From: DTPS01 sp049591295
Lineage (GTDB): Bacteria; Acidobacteriota; UBA4820; DSQY01
Reading direction: 5' to 3'
DNA length: 64,000 nucleotides
Assembly: GCA_049591295.1 (NCBI GenBank)
Contig: JBAWEQ010000016.1
Location: forward strand, 12,068 to 76,067
Shown here: positions 17,170-27,290 of the stretch, one piece after another
Numbering within the stretch: the stretch's first letter is position 1
Layout of the letters: every line of letters begins with the position of its first letter
The notes under the pieces: model-generated
Databases searched by the model: none
Told to the model about the DNA's origin: nothing
Seen by the model: the letters and a program-made list of their open reading frames with translations, nothing else
Position numbers and translations under genes: made by a program

Positions 17170-19362
17170 TCAATAGGTACCCGTTCCGCCCCAGAGGTCC
17201 ACCACGGTGCCCACCCCCTTGAGGCTTACGAGGAAGCGGTATTCGGAATCGGTGAAGGTCCCGATGGTCCGCTTGCCCGCCTCGAAGCCCAGGGAGAAGC
17301 AGCTTCCGTGGTACCAGAAGGTGAGGTGCCTGTCGCGCCAGGCCTTCTTCTTGAGGTCCCGTTCCAGGGAGGGATTGATGCTCACCTTCCCGTCCGCGAG
17401 GGTCAGGGCGGAGGCCAGCCGGATCTCCTTGGACAGGGGGTTCTGCGTGAGATCGGTGATCTGGCTGACGCCCAGGGTACCGGACTTCAGGTAGGTCAGG
17501 CGGATGAAGTCGTCGCTCTCCTTCTTTCTGGGACGATAGGTGACGGAGAGCGATTGGCCGTCCATGGCCCGCGTGAGGCTGTTGTAGCGCAGCCTGAGGT
17601 CGTAGCTCCAGGAGGCCGTCGGCCACAGGCGCACGAGGAGGGTCACCGGGCCCTTGCGGCTGTGCCGAGTTCCCGATGTCAACAGGTCGCTCTTGAAGCT
17701 GTAGTCCTGATACAGCGAGCTGTCCAGGCGCAGGTCCCCCTTGGGCCCGTAGACCCGGTTCCGCACGCCGTACTCCACCTGGCTGACGTTGAGCCCCACC
17801 TGGTCCACCTCGTCGAAGATGGGCGCCCTCAGGGCGTGGGCGTCGGGGGAGACGTAGCTGTAGGTCACGTAGGGTTCGATGACGTGCTTGATGGAGTTCT
17901 TATACCGACGGTAGAAGCGAGGGCCCACCACGTCGACGGAGAACCGGGCGTAGCTCCGCCAGAGCTGGCCGGCGTTGTACTGCTGCGTGGAGGGATCCTG
18001 GCTCTCGGAGTAATGCGTGGCCCTCAGCTCCAACCGGGGGGTGATGTCCAGCCAGAGGGCCGGGTGGAGCGGAAGTTCGAAATAGGGGTGCACGTCCAGG
18101 CGGTTGTAGCTCACGGAGAATTTTTGGGTGGCGGGAGTGTACTGGGCCCACTCCTTGTGGAACAGGTCCGCGGAGGTCTCGAATCCCCAGTAGAGGTCGC
18201 CCACGAGGGGATGGAGGCTGGATCGCCATTCCACGCCGGGCTGAGTCCGCTGGACGAGGTCCTGCCCCTCGGTGAAATACTGATTCTGGCGTTCGGCCTT
18301 GAAGGTCAGGGAGTAGGGCCCCCAGTTGCGAACCAGGTAGAGGCTGGAATCGAGGCCCGAGAGGGTGCTCAGCGTGTAGTCCCGCTGGTAGTCCCTGAAG
18401 AAGTTGATGTCCGAGAGGAGGTTGATGTTCGCCATGAAATACCAGCCGTGCCGGAAGTTCTGCATGTGGGCCCAGGAGAAGTCCCACCGCTTCTGGCCGT
18501 CACTGTTCTGCCGGATGTAGTAGCCGTGGAACCACCCGTAGGTGTCGGTGGAGGGCACGTACCGGAACTCCTCGCCCAGCCCCCAGCCCTCCCTGCTGTA
18601 ATGATCCACGTAGACCGTGTCGTCCCACCAGTCGGAGGGGGCGATAAAGAAGGCGTTGTTCACGGTAAAACCCTGGTTGCTGGAGCTGCCGATCTCGGGA
18701 ATCAGGAGGCCCGTCGAGCGCGCGGGCTTGATGGGCCAGATCAGGTAGGGGAGATAGAGGGCGGGTGCCTGACGCACGTGGAAGCGGGGGTTGGTGAGGA
18801 AGGCGTAGTGGTCCACGTGGAACTTGGCGTGGCTCACCCTCATGCTCCAAGGGGGCACGGCCGCCGCGCAGGAGGTGAAGGTGCCGTCGATGACCTCGAA
18901 CCACCCTTCGCCGATCTTGCGGATCTCCTTCCCGTATACGGTGAAGTCCCCGTCCTTCTGGACCCCGTAGGCGTCCATCAGGGTGCCCTTGCCCGTGTTC
19001 AGGTCGTAGGTCAGCTCGCTTCCGGAGGCGGTGAAGTCCTGGAAGTCCACGGCCACCCTGCCGGTGGCCCAGAGCGTCCCCTTGTTCGTGTCGTACGTCA
19101 CCGAATCGGCCGTGAGGAGCATGTCCTGGTAGGTGAATTTGACATTCCCTTCGGCTAGGTAGACGCCGGGCGCTACCGTCGTGACCTTGTCAAAGGTCAT
19201 GTGAAACTTGGGCGGCGCGGCCGGAGTGGCGGGACGGGCCGATTTGGCCTTGGCGGAGGCCGGCGGGGGGACCGGCTTGGGGTGCCATGGAATCGGGTTG
19301 AACTGGGCTGCCGCCGGCAGGGCGACCATGGCCAGGAGGCAGAGCCAAAGCCGACCCCTCAC
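17170..19362 (-). CDS. lptD: LPS-assembly protein LptD
   Basis: A 730-residue outer-membrane barrel that exports lipopolysaccharide to the cell surface together with LptE. A signal peptide ends near AAAQF (about residue 20). The N-terminal OstA/LptA-like domain includes YLAEGNVKFTYQDMLLTADSVTYDTNKGTLWATGRV. The LptD barrel domain carries LYLPYLIWPIKPARSTGLLIPEIGSSS, typical of the family, and the protein is rich in alternating aromatic strands. The start is GTG 19362, giving a GTGA overlap with the MEMO-family gene. Compared with E. coli LptD (about 780 residues) the length is normal. Confidence 0.95.
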   Translation of the reverse strand: MRGRLWLCLLAMVALPAAAQFNPIPWHPKPVPPPASAKAKSARPATPAAPPKFHMTFDKVTTVAPGVYLAEGNVKFTYQDMLLTADSVTYDTNKGTLWATGRVAVDFQDFTASGSELTYDLNTGKGTLMDAYGVQKDGDFTVYGKEIRKIGEGWFEVIDGTFTSCAAAVPPWSMRVSHAKFHVDHYAFLTNPRFHVRQAPALYLPYLIWPIKPARSTGLLIPEIGSSSNQGFTVNNAFFIAPSDWWDDTVYVDHYSREGWGLGEEFRYVPSTDTYGWFHGYYIRQNSDGQKRWDFSWAHMQNFRHGWYFMANINLLSDINFFRDYQRDYTLSTLSGLDSSLYLVRNWGPYSLTFKAERQNQYFTEGQDLVQRTQPGVEWRSSLHPLVGDLYWGFETSADLFHKEWAQYTPATQKFSVSYNRLDVHPYFELPLHPALWLDITPRLELRATHYSESQDPSTQQYNAGQLWRSYARFSVDVVGPRFYRRYKNSIKHVIEPYVTYSYVSPDAHALRAPIFDEVDQVGLNVSQVEYGVRNRVYGPKGDLRLDSSLYQDYSFKSDLLTSGTRHSRKGPVTLLVRLWPTASWSYDLRLRYNSLTRAMDGQSLSVTYRPRKKESDDFIRLTYLKSGTLGVSQITDLTQNPLSKEIRLASALTLADGKVSINPSLERDLKKKAWRDRHLTFWYHGSCFSLGFEAGKRTIGTFTDSEYRFLVSLKGVGTVVDLWGGTGTY

Positions 19363-20192
19363 GCCGGCTCCTTATAAATTCGGACGCCCGCGTACGAGAC
19401 CACCTCCGCGTCGTCGCCCGTGATCTGGCCCGAGTGGGTGTAGTCCACGATTTCGGCGCGGTCCGCTCCGAGGAGATGCGCCGCCACCAGGGCACTGACC
19501 GCCGGGGCATAGCCGCACATGGTGATGTCGCGCTGGTGCACGACCCGATACAGCGCGGCCGGATCCAGGCGGAGTATGGCATCCAGGGCCTGCTCGTCCT
19601 TCTGCCTGTTGACCGAGGCGCTTTCGTAGTGGTTCATGTCGCTGGAGACGATGATGGCGGCGGCGGGGCTCACGGCCTCAGCGGCTCTGGCCAGGCCGCG
19701 CCCGAGCGCATCGAGTTGCTCGAAGTCCTGGGTCCCCACCACGACGGGCACGAAGGAGAAGTCTCCCAGGTAGACCTGGAGGAAGGGGAGTTGGACCTCG
19801 ACGGCGTGCTCGCGGCGGTGGGCCACTTCGTCGTGCTGGACGAGGGGGGCGGAGGCCATCAGGAGCGCCGCCAGCTCCTCGTCCACGAGGGCCTCGCCGA
19901 GGGGCGTCGCCCAGGCGCCTCTGGACCAGCAGGAGAGGGGGCCGCCCATCCCGGTGTGGTTCGGGCACAGGATGAAGAGGCGCCGGGGCAGGTCGACGGC
20001 GGCGTAAGTCTTGCCCGCCGTCGCGCCGCTGTAGATGTAGCCGGCGTGGGGCACGATGAGCGCCGTGGCCGTGACGGGATCGGTCGTCCTTACGAGGAAG
20101 CGCTCCACGGCGGTTTTGAGTTGGAGGGGGTGGGCGGGGTAGAAGGCTCCGGCCACGGTAGGGACCCGGATGGGCGTGGATCCGGCGGTCAT
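19359..20192 (-). CDS. amrB: MEMO1 family (AmmeMemoRadiSam system protein B)
   Basis: A 277-residue protein of the MEMO family, structurally related to class III extradiol dioxygenases. Motifs visible are RVPTVAGAFYP at the N terminus, IVPHAGYIYSG, CPNHTG, EHAVEVQLPFLQ, VVVGTQ and SSDMNHYE, which together hold the putative metal/active-site residues. The family often occurs with an AMMECR1 protein and a radical SAM protein, but neither is in this window. ATG 20192 has a strong GGGAGGTGAT ribosome-binding site. The gene is translationally coupled to lptD. Function in bacteria is not settled. Confidence 0.9.
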   Translation of the reverse strand: MTAGSTPIRVPTVAGAFYPAHPLQLKTAVERFLVRTTDPVTATALIVPHAGYIYSGATAGKTYAAVDLPRRLFILCPNHTGMGGPLSCWSRGAWATPLGEALVDEELAALLMASAPLVQHDEVAHRREHAVEVQLPFLQVYLGDFSFVPVVVGTQDFEQLDALGRGLARAAEAVSPAAAIIVSSDMNHYESASVNRQKDEQALDAILRLDPAALYRVVHQRDITMCGYAPAVSALVAAHLLGADRAEIVDYTHSGQITGDDAEVVSYAGVRIYKEPA

Positions 20193-20363
20193 GGGATCAC
20201 CTCCCTCGACGGGGTACGGGATGACCATCGCCAAGTCCGGGAACACGAGAGGCCTCGTCCCCGTGTATCAGAATACCATTCCTGCCTCGGGGCATCAATG
20301 CGGGACCGTGGCGTGCAGGGCCCTTTCCATCCAACCCCGGCCGCACGGCTGGAGGATCGTCGC

Positions 20364-21629
20364 TCAGAGGAAGAACAGGGGCACGAGACCCAAGGCCGCG
20401 AGGGCCAGGAGGAGGAGCAGGCACTGGATGCCCGTCTTCCGGTCGGCGAAGGCGTAGGCGTAGATGCCCTTGACCACGTTGTTGCTGGACGCGGCGATGA
20501 GTATGCCGGCGGCGGCGGCGGCCAGGGGAGTGACGCCGCCGGCGGTTTGGGTCAGGCTGAGGATGAAGGGGTCCACGTCCGTCACGCCCATGAGGGCGGC
20601 CAGGGCGTACAGGGCACCGATGCCGAAGTAGTGGACGGTGAGGTCTGTAGCCACCATGACCGCCAGGAAGATGGCCGCGAAGAGAAAGGCGGCCCGCAGT
20701 TCCAGTGGGTTCTTGGGTTCGTGGGAGGAGTCCGCCTCGGGAGACTCCGGGTCACGCCTGCGCCCCCATAGGGCGCCGGCGGCGAGGCCCGCAAGCGCGA
20801 GCAGGAGGAACGGCATGACGAGGCGGTCGCCCAGGGGCCGGTTGAAGATCGCCACCAGGATGGCCAGGCGGAGGTACATGATGCCGGAGGCCATGAGGAT
20901 GGCCCCGGAGAAGAGGTGCGGACGAGTCTGGTCCTTGGCCTTCTTGGCCAGGACCACGGTCGTGACGGTGGAGGAATAGGCCCCTCCCAGGATGGCGGAG
21001 AGGGCCACTCCCCCGCGTCCGCGGGTCTTTCTCTGCAGGACGTAGCTCCCGTAGGAGATGGTGCTCACGGCCACCACGATCACCCATGTCTTGAAAGGGT
21101 TGAGGTTGAAGACCGTGAAGGCGTGGTCAGGGACCACGGGAAGGATCACCGCGGTGATCAGCAGGAACTTGGTGAAGGTGGCGATCTCTTCGCTGGGCAG
21201 CCTGCGGGCCAGGTTTTCGAGTCCGACCTTCAGCTCCAAAAGGAGCATGCTGATCACCACGATGGTGGTGGCGATCCAGAACTGGTCGTGCTGCACCAGC
21301 ACGCCCAGGACGAAGGTGCCCAGGCCGGAGATCTCGGTGGTGAGGCCGGCCTCCTGGTCGGTGTGAAGCTTATGCTGGTAGGAAAGGAGCAGAAACGCTC
21401 CCACCACGCCGAACCCCAGCGCCAGCGGAATGAGCTGGGGCCCGGAGATGAGGGCCATGGAGTAGCCGAGGAGTCCGATGAGGGGGAAGGTCCTGACCCC
21501 GCCGAAGTAGTAGTGCCCCGCCCGGGACCGGCTCTCCTCCCGCTCCAGTCCGATCAGGAAAGAGAGGAAGAGGGTCATCAGGATCTTGACCCCTTCGGGC
21601 GGGACGAGCCCCATCGCCTCCTTGATCAT
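20364..21629 (-). CDS. MgtC/DUF4010 family membrane protein
   Basis: A 421-residue polytopic membrane protein. The N-terminal third matches the MgtC/SapB domain (LSFLIGLEREESR, GVRTFPLIGLLGY, GLGTFVLG...TTEISGL region) and the rest matches DUF4010 (LPVVPDHAF..LNPFKTWVIVV, ILGGAYSSTVTTVVLAKKAK, ILIAASSNNVVKGIYAY). MgtC proteins are linked to magnesium limitation and virulence in some pathogens, while the full-length MgtC-DUF4010 form has no defined role. ATG 21629 is preceded by GGAGGGGA. It is transcribed alone. Confidence 0.88.
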   Translation of the reverse strand: MIKEAMGLVPPEGVKILMTLFLSFLIGLEREESRSRAGHYYFGGVRTFPLIGLLGYSMALISGPQLIPLALGFGVVGAFLLLSYQHKLHTDQEAGLTTEISGLGTFVLGVLVQHDQFWIATTIVVISMLLLELKVGLENLARRLPSEEIATFTKFLLITAVILPVVPDHAFTVFNLNPFKTWVIVVAVSTISYGSYVLQRKTRGRGGVALSAILGGAYSSTVTTVVLAKKAKDQTRPHLFSGAILMASGIMYLRLAILVAIFNRPLGDRLVMPFLLLALAGLAAGALWGRRRDPESPEADSSHEPKNPLELRAAFLFAAIFLAVMVATDLTVHYFGIGALYALAALMGVTDVDPFILSLTQTAGGVTPLAAAAAGILIAASSNNVVKGIYAYAFADRKTGIQCLLLLLALAALGLVPLFFL

Positions 21630-21651
21630 GTCCCCTCCAGCCGTTGCCTGA

Positions 21652-21680
21652 AGTATACGGCAAAGCTGGGGCACGGTCAC
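21652..21680 (-). promoter_or_regulatory. Candidate promoter of the MgtC/DUF4010 gene
   Basis: On the minus strand GTGACC (complement of 21675-21680) and TATACT (complement of 21652-21657) are separated by 17 bp. The start codon is 22 bp downstream of the -10. Confidence 0.5.
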
Positions 21681-21737
21681 GAAAGAAGAGCGCGGCTCCT
21701 ACGAGGGAATAAAGGAGAGCCCGGATGGAGGCCACGC

Positions 21738-21759
21738 CGGAGCGGGCGCGCCCGCTCCG
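21738..21759. repeat. Perfect 22-bp GC palindrome downstream of thiC
   Basis: Arm CGGAGCGGGCG is followed directly by its reverse complement. It lies 65 bp after the thiC stop on the transcribed strand. A second hairpin with GGCCCGG/CCGGGCC arms sits at about 21791-21812. There is no T tract, so a factor-independent terminator is not certain. Confidence 0.5.
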
Positions 21760-21761
21760 CG

Positions 21762-21823
21762 GCCCAAGCACCGCCCAATTGCGCGGCCGAGGCCCGGCCA
21801 GGGTTCCGGGCCGGCGGGCCGGT

Positions 21824-21832
<9 letters not shown>
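21762..21832. repeat. Dispersed GC-rich repeat, copy A
   Basis: Related to 14422-14495 (see that entry). It reaches into the last codons and the stop of thiC. Confidence 0.5.
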
Positions 21833-23593
<1,761 letters not shown>

Positions 23594-23665
23594 GGCGAGA
23601 CTCCTCTTCCGGGCATCGCAGCCCGGATCATGGCCCGTCCATGCTGGGGGTGGGGAAGATGGTAC

Positions 23666-23772
23666 GTTGCTATCCCTCCGCCAGCATGACCTGGATCAGG
23701 TTCTGAGGGACTGCCCGGCACCGGAATCGCGGATGGGCATCTCAGCGGCTGCTCGGCCGCGCCCCTTGCAAC
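23666..23772 (-). promoter_or_regulatory. TPP riboswitch (THI element) upstream of thiC
   Basis: On the minus strand the hallmark GCTGAGA is followed by GAACCTGATCCAGGTCATGC and GGAGGGATA, in the order and spacing of the thiamine-diphosphate aptamer. P1 closes by GTTGC (23768-23772) pairing with GCAAC (23666-23670). Between the aptamer and thiC a hairpin CCGGGC-tgcgat-GCCCGG stands just before the GAGGAG Shine-Dalgarno. There is no T-run, so control at translation initiation is more likely than attenuation; that part is inference. Confidence 0.93.
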
Positions 23773-23935
23773 AGTCTGCACGATAGAGCGGGGGCCTCCG
23801 CAAGTCAAGGCGCTCTAAAGGCAAGAGGTGAGAAGCGAGAAGCGGGGGGTAGCCAGCGGGCTGGGCGAATCGGGAAGGGGGGCGGTTCTCTCCACGGACG
23901 TGCCCTTGGAGAAAGGGCGAGGGTATCATGGGGCC

Positions 23936-24883
23936 ATGGAGAGGGTCGAGATCATTCACGAGGTGGTGGCGGCGCTGGGGCAGGCAGGGTTCCCGCTGGC
24001 GGGAACCTGTTCCGGCCGGCTGGAGGAGGAGTCCTCCGCCTACGATGCCTGGGTCGCGGCGGGCCTGCACGGTCCGCTGGGATACATGGCGTCCACGGCG
24101 CACCTCCGACGGGCGCCGGAGGCCTTCCTGCCGTGGGCGCGGGGCGTGTTCTGCGTGGCCCTGCCCTACAACACGCGCCGGGAGTTCTCGGCGGCCTGGA
24201 CCGGGCGGGGCAGGGCATGGGTCTCCCGCTACGCCTGGGGAAGGGACTACCACAAGGTGGTGATGGCGAAGCTCAGGCCGGCGGTCCGGCTGCTGCGGCG
24301 CCTCGGCTACCTCGCGCACGCGGGCGTGGACACCACGCCCGTCATGGAGCGGGCGCTGGCGGCCAGAGCCGGCCTCGGTTTCATCGGGAAGAACGGTCTG
24401 CTGATCCACCCCCGCTATGGCTCCTACCTGTTCCTGGGGGAGATCCTGACCGACCTGCCGCTGGAGGACTCGCCTGATCGGGTGGCCGACGGCTGCGGCG
24501 AGTGCGCCCTCTGCATGAGGGGCTGCCCCACGCGGGCCTTTCCCCGGCCGGGTGTGCTGGACGCCTCCCGCTGCCTTTCCACCTGGACCATCGAGCACCG
24601 GGGAGCTTTCCCGTCGGAGGCTCCGGCCTTATCCGGCCACCTCTTCGGGTGCGACCGGTGCCAGGAGGTCTGCCCCTACAACCGGCGGGCTCCCCTCGCC
24701 GGGGAGGAGGCCTTTCGACCCAGAGAGGGCTGGTTCGCGCCCGCCCCCGGACGGATCGCCGCGATGACCGAAGCAGAGTGGGACGATTCGACGCGGGGCT
24801 CTGCGCTGAGGCGGGCTAGGTACGACGGACTGGTCCGCAACGCCTGCCGCATTCTGGAGGAGCGGGAGCGGCGCGCGGACTGA
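23936..24883 (+). CDS. queG: Epoxyqueuosine reductase QueG
   Basis: Cobalamin- and iron-sulfur-dependent enzyme for the last step of queuosine synthesis in tRNA. It has 315 residues. The N-terminal catalytic region includes RYAWGRDYHKVV and GLGFIGKNGLLIHPRYGSY. Two ferredoxin-like clusters follow: C187/C190/C193 with C197-Pro and C239/C242 with C246-Pro. ATG 23936 lies seven bases after a TATCAT sequence, so a leaderless transcript is possible but no -35 supports it. Upstream in-frame codons look non-coding. It is divergent from thiC. Confidence 0.93.
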   Translation: MERVEIIHEVVAALGQAGFPLAGTCSGRLEEESSAYDAWVAAGLHGPLGYMASTAHLRRAPEAFLPWARGVFCVALPYNTRREFSAAWTGRGRAWVSRYAWGRDYHKVVMAKLRPAVRLLRRLGYLAHAGVDTTPVMERALAARAGLGFIGKNGLLIHPRYGSYLFLGEILTDLPLEDSPDRVADGCGECALCMRGCPTRAFPRPGVLDASRCLSTWTIEHRGAFPSEAPALSGHLFGCDRCQEVCPYNRRAPLAGEEAFRPREGWFAPAPGRIAAMTEAEWDDSTRGSALRRARYDGLVRNACRILEERERRAD

Positions 24884-25611
24884 AGGGAGAAGCAGGAAGT
24901 GCGGAGCGGGGAGCATGAGGACGGGGGCACGCCGGCTGACCTCTTCGTCAGGTTTCGGCGCCTGCATCCTCAGCGCACAGGGAGTGCGCTTCCGGTGCTG
25001 CCGCCTCGCCTTCCTCGCATGAGGCCCATCGGCGCCGGGGCGCGCCTTCCTCCGCTTCCTTCCGGAAAGCAGACTGCTTGAGAGAAGTCTGGAACCATGT
25101 CGGACAGCCATGAGGCCCGCCATGCCCGCAATCGCCGCTCTTTACCCTCCGCGGGAAGAGGGGGACAGGGGGGTGATGAAAACGGAGAGCGCCTTCTGCG
25201 CTTTCGCTTCCGACTCCATTCTGTCCTTGTGTGCCACCCTGGCGCGCCATCGTGGCTACGCCGCCCTTACAAAAACGAATGAAACGCGGGAGATAGCGCG
25301 TCTTTGTTTCTGCAATTTGAATCGTCTGAAAGGACGTACTACAGAAGGTTTGATGCCTCCTGGCTTTTCCACCGAACCTGTGGATAAAACTGTGGGTAAC
25401 GCTGTGGATTTTTCATGAACCCTTGGAAAAGAAGGAGGATCGCGGAGGCTGCACAGCGGTTAAGCACAGCAATTATTAGCCTTCATTTATAATGCAGAAA
25501 CGCATATTGACTGGAAGGATAAGGCCAATTTGGGTGGCGTCCTTCGGAAGGCTTCTTCAATCCTTGGGCCAGGGCAGTCTCCAGCCCAGCATGCCAGAGC
25601 GAGCGGCGCCC
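24884..25611. other. 728-bp intergenic region, origin-like
   Basis: No convincing gene in any frame. The right half (about 25250-25510) is clearly more AT-rich than the surroundings. It carries the DnaA-box cluster described separately, followed by an AT-rich stretch around 25460-25500 that includes a TATAAT at 25488-25493 without a matching -35. The left half is ordinary high-GC sequence. Genes on both sides (queG and prmA) converge on the gap. Confidence 0.6.
25365..25411. other. Cluster of DnaA-box-like 9-mers with 12-bp spacing
   Basis: TGTGGATAA (25379-25387) is an exact complement of the consensus DnaA box TTATCCACA. TGTGGGTAA (25391-25399, one mismatch) and TGTGGATTT (25403-25411, two mismatches) follow in the same orientation at exactly 12-bp intervals. 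TTTTCCACC (25365-25373) lies in the opposite orientation just upstream. An AT-rich segment follows. This is consistent with a replication-initiation or DnaA-regulated site. dnaA and dnaN are not in the window, so origin function is unproven. Confidence 0.55.
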
Positions 25612-26439
25612 TCAGTCCATGCGGGAGAGAGGGGCCCTCCAGAGGAGTGTCCACCATTCGCCGTCGGTTCGGCTCTCGATCAGCACCAGGCCCAGAGACG
25701 AAGCAGCGGCCAGGACATCCCCCTGCCTGCCGGAGGCGATCCCGCTTCCTGCCAGCAGGCCTCCGGGCGCGAGCCGGGCGGCGAGATCCGGCAGGATGGC
25801 CTCGAGAGTCTCGGCCAGGATATTGGCGAAGACGAGGCCAAACTCCCCCTCCACCTGGGCGGCGCTTCCTTCAACCAGGCGGAAGGAGACGCCGTTGGCC
25901 GCGGCCGTCTCCCCTGCCACGAGGAGGGCGTCCGCATCCACGTCGCAGGCGGTTACGCTCGGGCATCCGAGCTTGCAGGACGCGGCCGCCAGGATGCCGC
26001 TTCCACACCCCACGTCCAGGACCGAGGCGGGCGACGAAGGCATCTCCTCAAGGAGGCGAAGGCAGGAGGCGGTCGTATAGTGTTCGCCGGTGCCGAAAGC
26101 CATTCCCGGCACGAGGCGCAGGGAGATCCGCTCGGACCATGGATTGGCCAGGGCGGGGGAGGGGAGGACGGCGAACCGGCGCCCGATGGCCAGCGGCCGC
26201 AGGGAGGACTGGTAGCGCCCGGCCCAATCCACCGCCGGCTCCTCCTCCCATCCGCACTCGATTTCAGGGTGGCGCTTGCGGAGCGCGTAAACGGGGTCTG
26301 GGGCCGTGTCGGTAAAATAGGCTCTCCATTGGGTCGGGCCGACCTCCCAGAGGGCCGTCATGCCCGACGCCCGCAGCGAGTCGGCAACGGCGTCGGGAAT
26401 CGGGCCGTGGCTGCGCAATACGAGGGCTCGACCGGTCAT
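25612..26439 (-). CDS. prmA: Ribosomal protein L11 methyltransferase
   Basis: SAM-dependent methyltransferase that modifies ribosomal protein L11. It has 275 residues. An N-terminal substrate-recognition region is followed by the Rossmann methyltransferase domain with motif I VLDVGCGSGILAAA, the GMAFGTGEHYTT block typical of PrmA, and FANILAETL. ATG 26439 overlaps the stop of the upstream unknown gene as ATGA and has a GGAGGGG ribosome-binding site. The frame is open upstream but shadows the other gene. Confidence 0.92.
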   Translation of the reverse strand: MTGRALVLRSHGPIPDAVADSLRASGMTALWEVGPTQWRAYFTDTAPDPVYALRKRHPEIECGWEEEPAVDWAGRYQSSLRPLAIGRRFAVLPSPALANPWSERISLRLVPGMAFGTGEHYTTASCLRLLEEMPSSPASVLDVGCGSGILAAASCKLGCPSVTACDVDADALLVAGETAAANGVSFRLVEGSAAQVEGEFGLVFANILAETLEAILPDLAARLAPGGLLAGSGIASGRQGDVLAAASSLGLVLIESRTDGEWWTLLWRAPLSRMD

Positions 26440-27140
26440 CCTTCCCCCTCCATGAAGAGGAGCGAGAGGCGGGGCAACCCCAGCTCGCGGAGCGCCGCCT
26501 GACAGGCGAGCTTGTCCACGGTCTGCCGCAGCGCCTCCTCGTCCATGGATTGGGCCAGGGAGCCAAGGCGCTGCAGCCCCGAGTGGCGCCAGGCGGCGGC
26601 AGCCTCCGCGGGGGCCTCCAGGAGAACGAGCCGGCAAAGTTCGTGATCCAGCGGGGCCAGCCGGCCCTCCAAGCGCGACATGGCTTCCTCGCAGCGGGGC
26701 AGCAGGCCTTCGAGTTCCACCGCGGCCGAGGCGCAGAGGCGGGCGAGGACCGGGAGGCGATCGGCGAACGGACCGTCCTGGAAGGATTTCAGCCGTACCA
26801 CGCGGTCCGACAGAAACGCCTTCACCCGCTCTCCCGGGGGCGCCCCGGCCTCGATGCCCGCGCTGCGGCCCACGGCCGCCCTGCGGTGAGCCTCCCTCGC
26901 CTTGAGGATGCACTCCTCCGCGAAGGCGAGACAGATGGCCCGCCGGAGCGGCACCTTCCGGGCCGCCAGGCGGGAGAAGTACTCTGCGATGCCTTCCTCA
27001 ACGACCTGTGGAGGAATGCCCGCGGCGAACCACTCCACCGCCTTCTCGAAATCCAGGGGCGAGAGGAGCAGCGGGGCGCCGCGGTGGCTGCAGAAGCTTC
27101 CCTCGATCCTTTCGAAGTAGGTTCTGAGGTCGTCAGACAT
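26436..27140 (-). CDS. Conserved protein of unknown function coupled to prmA
   Basis: A 234-residue predicted cytoplasmic, mostly helical protein. The N terminus (FERIEGSFCSHRGAPLLLSPLDFEKAVEWFAAGIPPQVVEEGI) matches by memory a conserved acidobacterial/deltaproteobacterial pattern in which an FxxIExxFxxxRGxPLxLSPxD box precedes a short helix. No catalytic motif is evident. The C-terminal half is leucine- and glutamate-rich. Its stop overlaps the prmA start, which implies coordinated expression. ATG 27140 has no clear ribosome-binding site. Confidence 0.75.
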   Translation of the reverse strand: MSDDLRTYFERIEGSFCSHRGAPLLLSPLDFEKAVEWFAAGIPPQVVEEGIAEYFSRLAARKVPLRRAICLAFAEECILKAREAHRRAAVGRSAGIEAGAPPGERVKAFLSDRVVRLKSFQDGPFADRLPVLARLCASAAVELEGLLPRCEEAMSRLEGRLAPLDHELCRLVLLEAPAEAAAAWRHSGLQRLGSLAQSMDEEALRQTVDKLACQAALRELGLPRLSLLFMEGEG

Positions 27141-27290
27141 GGTCTAGGGTGAGAGGCGCGAAGCGCGAGAGGCGAGACAAAGGAGCCATGGTACGGGGGA
27201 CAGGGGGCAGGGGGCAGAGAAGAGCCCGAAACGGGAAGGCCCGCTGTCTCTCTCCATTCGCATCTCGCCCTTCGCTACCCGAATGTCCCC

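Noticed and set aside
23906..23929. Promoter with TTGGAG and TATCAT before queG
   Set aside because: The spacer is only 12 bp; the -10 could serve a leaderless transcript, but the evidence is too weak for a feature.
25110..25418. 102-codon frame in the queG-prmA gap
   Set aside because: It covers the DnaA-box cluster, has no ribosome-binding site and no recognisable protein features.
25440..25500. Possible dif recombination site
   Set aside because: AATTATTAGCC...TATAATGCAGA has some symmetry but does not match the XerC/XerD arm consensus well enough.
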